Source: Deltaproteobacteria bacterium (GTDB taxonomy: Bacteria; Myxococcota_C; UBA6777). Taken from it: 64,000 nucleotides of DNA. Position 1 is the first letter of the stretch; every line of letters begins with the position of its first letter. The position numbers and the translations under genes were made by a program. The stretch lies in assembly GCA_006226375.1 (NCBI GenBank), contig SBHC01000079.1, positions 310,001 through 374,000 on the forward strand, written 5' to 3'. The notes beneath the pieces are model-generated. The model had not been told where the DNA came from. It did no database searches and worked only from the letters and a program-made list of their open reading frames with translations. Shown here one piece after another: positions 62,185 through 64,000 of the stretch.

Positions 62185-63468
62185 TTATGGCGAACAAAAT
62201 CCAATACCAAGGCTGAGGTCACAGCGGTTGCGACCGTTGGGACAGCCTGCGCAGTCGTCGTTGTTTGCGCAGAGCGGCTCACATTTTGTACCGCTGCCGC
62301 CTTGCTTGGCGCATTTGCCATTGATGCAGGTGTTGGCTCCAGCGTCGCAGGTGTTGCAGTCCGAATCACTTGTGCACGATGAGGGACACGGTGGCGGATT
62401 GCAGACGCCGTTTTGGCAGGTGATTCGTCCTCCCAAACACAAGCCACATTCGCTATCACCGGTGCACTTGGCCGGACAAGCGTTGTTGTTTGGAACGTCA
62501 CAGATGCCCTTGAGACAAGACTGACGACCACCGGAGCACACCGCGCAGTCGTTGTCGGCGGTGCAGGAAGCCGGACATGTTGGGGGAGGCGGCTTCTGGC
62601 AGGTTCCATTGACACAAGACGTCTGTCCGTTTTCGCACAAGCTGCACTCACTGTCAGCGGTGCAACTTGCAGGGCAACCGTTGGGGTTGATGCAAGTCAG
62701 GGAGGTGGTGCTGCATTTGGAGCGACCGTTGGGACACGCCAAACATTCCGCGTCAGAGCGACAGCTTTGTGGACAGGTTTGGGACTCGCTGGTGCATCGA
62801 CCGTTGGTGCAGAAGTTGAGTCCAGCCGGGCAGTTGTAACACTCCCCTTCGGTCTGGCAGCTGCTGGGACACTGCCCAGGCGGAGTGCCACACTTTCCTT
62901 GCACACAATAGTTGTTTCCACCGGAGCACTCGGCGCATTCGCTGTTCTTGGAGCATTGGTCAGGACAGTTTTTGGAGGGAGGAACTGCACACGCACTGTT
63001 TTGGCAGGAGGTTCGTCCCTCAGTGCATTTCGAACAGTCGGAGTCGCCAGTGCACGATGTTGGACAAGTCACCAGAGGCTCCACACAAGCGTTGGCTTCG
63101 CAGGAGGTTTTACCATCAGAGCACTCGGCACAATCTGCGTTGGAAGAGCACGTGGTGGGACATTTGGGTTGTGTCCCTGGCTTGGCACAAGCCCCATCCA
63201 CACAGGCGGTCCGTTCGTCCGAGCAGTTGAGGCAGTCGAGGTTTTCAGTGCAGGAGGAAGGACAGGTGTTGGGGTTGGTGGTTTCAACCTCTTTGCAGGT
63301 CCGAACATTGTCCACCACCTCACACTTAAACGAGCGATTCTTTCCATCATCTTTGTTTTTGCAGTCCGCGTCTGTTTGGCACTCGTCTGCAGAACTGCAA
63401 CCCACATACACGCTCGTCTGGGCAGACAACAACGATACGACCAACAACCATCGAAACCAACGCTTCAT
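62185..63468 (-). CDS. Lipoprotein with Cys-rich repeats (smaller relative of 21296)
   Basis: 427 residues from ATG 63468, with GAGGAGA eight bases upstream. The signal ends in SVYVGCSS. The mature protein is an array of Cys-rich units of the form CPSSCTENLDCLNCSD and CPASCTADSECSLCENGQTSC. About a dozen such units of ~30 residues run almost to the C-terminus (LGIGFCSP). The unit differs from that in 21296 (longer spacers, paired SC) but the style is the same. It should be a disulfide-rich surface rod. The gene is convergent with the esterase at 61108, 36 bases away. No enzyme motif is present. Confidence 0.8.
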   Translation of the reverse strand: MKRWFRWLLVVSLLSAQTSVYVGCSSADECQTDADCKNKDDGKNRSFKCEVVDNVRTCKEVETTNPNTCPSSCTENLDCLNCSDERTACVDGACAKPGTQPKCPTTCSSNADCAECSDGKTSCEANACVEPLVTCPTSCTGDSDCSKCTEGRTSCQNSACAVPPSKNCPDQCSKNSECAECSGGNNYCVQGKCGTPPGQCPSSCQTEGECYNCPAGLNFCTNGRCTSESQTCPQSCRSDAECLACPNGRSKCSTTSLTCINPNGCPASCTADSECSLCENGQTSCVNGTCQKPPPPTCPASCTADNDCAVCSGGRQSCLKGICDVPNNNACPAKCTGDSECGLCLGGRITCQNGVCNPPPCPSSCTSDSDCNTCDAGANTCINGKCAKQGGSGTKCEPLCANNDDCAGCPNGRNRCDLSLGIGFCSP

Positions 63469-63544
63469 CAATACAGTCTCCTCAACACAGATTCATGCAC
63501 CAGCACATTGTATCCGATTCTTGGTTAGAACCAAAACCCGGAAA

Positions 63545-64000
63545 TTACTTCCGTTCTTCGTTCGGTCGTTTCATCCGCTTGGACCACCGATTCCAATGTT
63601 TGAGTTTTTCAGCCCACGGCCCCTCAGGAAAGCCCGCCACCAGAATCTCTTTGCCGTCAAAATGGATTTCCACAGTGTTGGGCTGTTTCCAGGCGGGATC
63701 CTCGGGGTCATACCGGTCGGATAAGAAATGGACACGTTGGTTGGTCGAGCCAATCCACCGACGCTTGTTGGTGTGCAATGACACCTGGTAAGGGCCGTCC
63801 ACAAGAATATCAATGGCAGCCAAAAGACGGCGAGTGTCTTGGTCGTTGCGCCCGTTGAGTTCCTCCAACGTATGGCCTGAAAACACCATCACAGAAAGAC
63901 CCAACGCCTGCACGCTCTCGGCCAGGGATGCCAGCGCAGCGGGTTGGGAAAAAGGCTCCCCTCCCAAACAAGTGATGCCCTCAATGCCGAACTTGTCCTT
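63545..64000 (-). CDS. Radical SAM activase-like protein, N-terminal part missing
   Basis: Partial gene; the 5' end lies beyond the window. 151 codons are visible, starting KDKFGIEGITCLGGEPFSQP. The segment CLGGEPF is the conserved glycine-rich SAM-binding motif of radical SAM enzymes. The following ALGLSVMVFSGHTLEEL and DILVDGPYQVSL match the single [4Fe-4S] NrdG-like activase group, as does STNQRVHFLSDRY. The CxxxCxxC cluster site should be in the missing part. The visible C-terminus is short and basic (KRMKRPNEERK). Its partner, a glycyl radical enzyme or other target, is not in the window. Confidence 0.75.
   Translation of the reverse strand, partial: KDKFGIEGITCLGGEPFSQPAALASLAESVQALGLSVMVFSGHTLEELNGRNDQDTRRLLAAIDILVDGPYQVSLHTNKRRWIGSTNQRVHFLSDRYDPEDPAWKQPNTVEIHFDGKEILVAGFPEGPWAEKLKHWNRWSKRMKRPNEERK

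Overview
The window looks like the chromosome of a Myxococcota-type (former Deltaproteobacteria) Gram-negative bacterium of moderate GC. This rests on a MYXO-CTERM-like tail on a 19-repeat calcium/metal-binding protein, three Hanks-type kinases (one a pseudokinase with a membrane anchor), many lipoproteins with low-complexity linkers, Cys-rich repeat lipoproteins, a DUF1501/c-type cytochrome cluster, and a sigma factor/DUF4384/caspase-like operon. Only a few genes (rpmF, rpsD, pyrG, proB, proA) are universal. No tRNA, rRNA, insertion sequence or CRISPR array was recognised.

Layout. 1-1813 (minus): ECF-like sigma factor, membrane anti-sigma/DUF4384 protein, and a caspase-like protease cut by the window edge. 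2075-6517 (plus): membrane pseudokinase with a PEGA-like end, and a helical-repeat protein. 6621-11972 (minus): four-gene exported cluster with two c-type haem proteins, a lipoprotein and a Tat-exported DUF1501 protein. 12412-13947: secreted lipase. 14046-15797 (minus): OmpA-family protein with thrombospondin-3 repeats. 16216-21049 (plus): DUF3352-like lipoprotein, ABC ATPase, ABC permease, second lipoprotein. 21296-25344: Cys-rich repeat lipoprotein, aldo/keto reductase, cNMP-binding protein. 25672-28044: L32 with a near-consensus promoter, and a DEAD-box helicase. 28106-36809 (minus): Ser/Thr kinase, fused [2Fe-2S]-molybdopterin oxidase, and an enlarged CusA-type RND pump, divergent from a YHS-domain lipoprotein at 36972. 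37345-43555 (minus): VWA/MopE-repeat/MYXO-CTERM protein and a third kinase. 43814-44974 (minus): acyl-CoA dehydrogenase. 45141-47339 (plus): a 22-codon ORF, PH-like membrane protein, rhodanese and Sfp-type phosphopantetheinyl transferase. 47346-49341 (minus): small conserved-looking protein and CTP synthase, divergent from rpsD-proB-proA (49654-52777). 52903-60988 (plus): unknown acidic protein, cardiolipin synthase-like protein, then an AAA ATPase/metallopeptidase-VWA pair. 61108-64000: surface esterase, Cys-rich lipoprotein, and the end of a radical-SAM activase.

How they work together. Much of the window encodes cell-surface proteins (lipoproteins with Pro/Glu, Asn or Cys-rich repeats) and signalling (kinases, cNMP sensor, sigma/anti-sigma). 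The most distinctive system is 56123-60988. There a dynein/midasin-type AAA protein carries four degenerate ~117-residue N-terminal modules and a C-terminal domain resembling ribosomal L7/L12-CTD (ClpS-like fold). It is followed after 3 bases by a protein joining an HExxH metallopeptidase-like region to a VWA domain. This resembles MoxR-VWA or cobaltochelatase-type ATPase/MIDAS pairs, but in an architecture I do not recognise.
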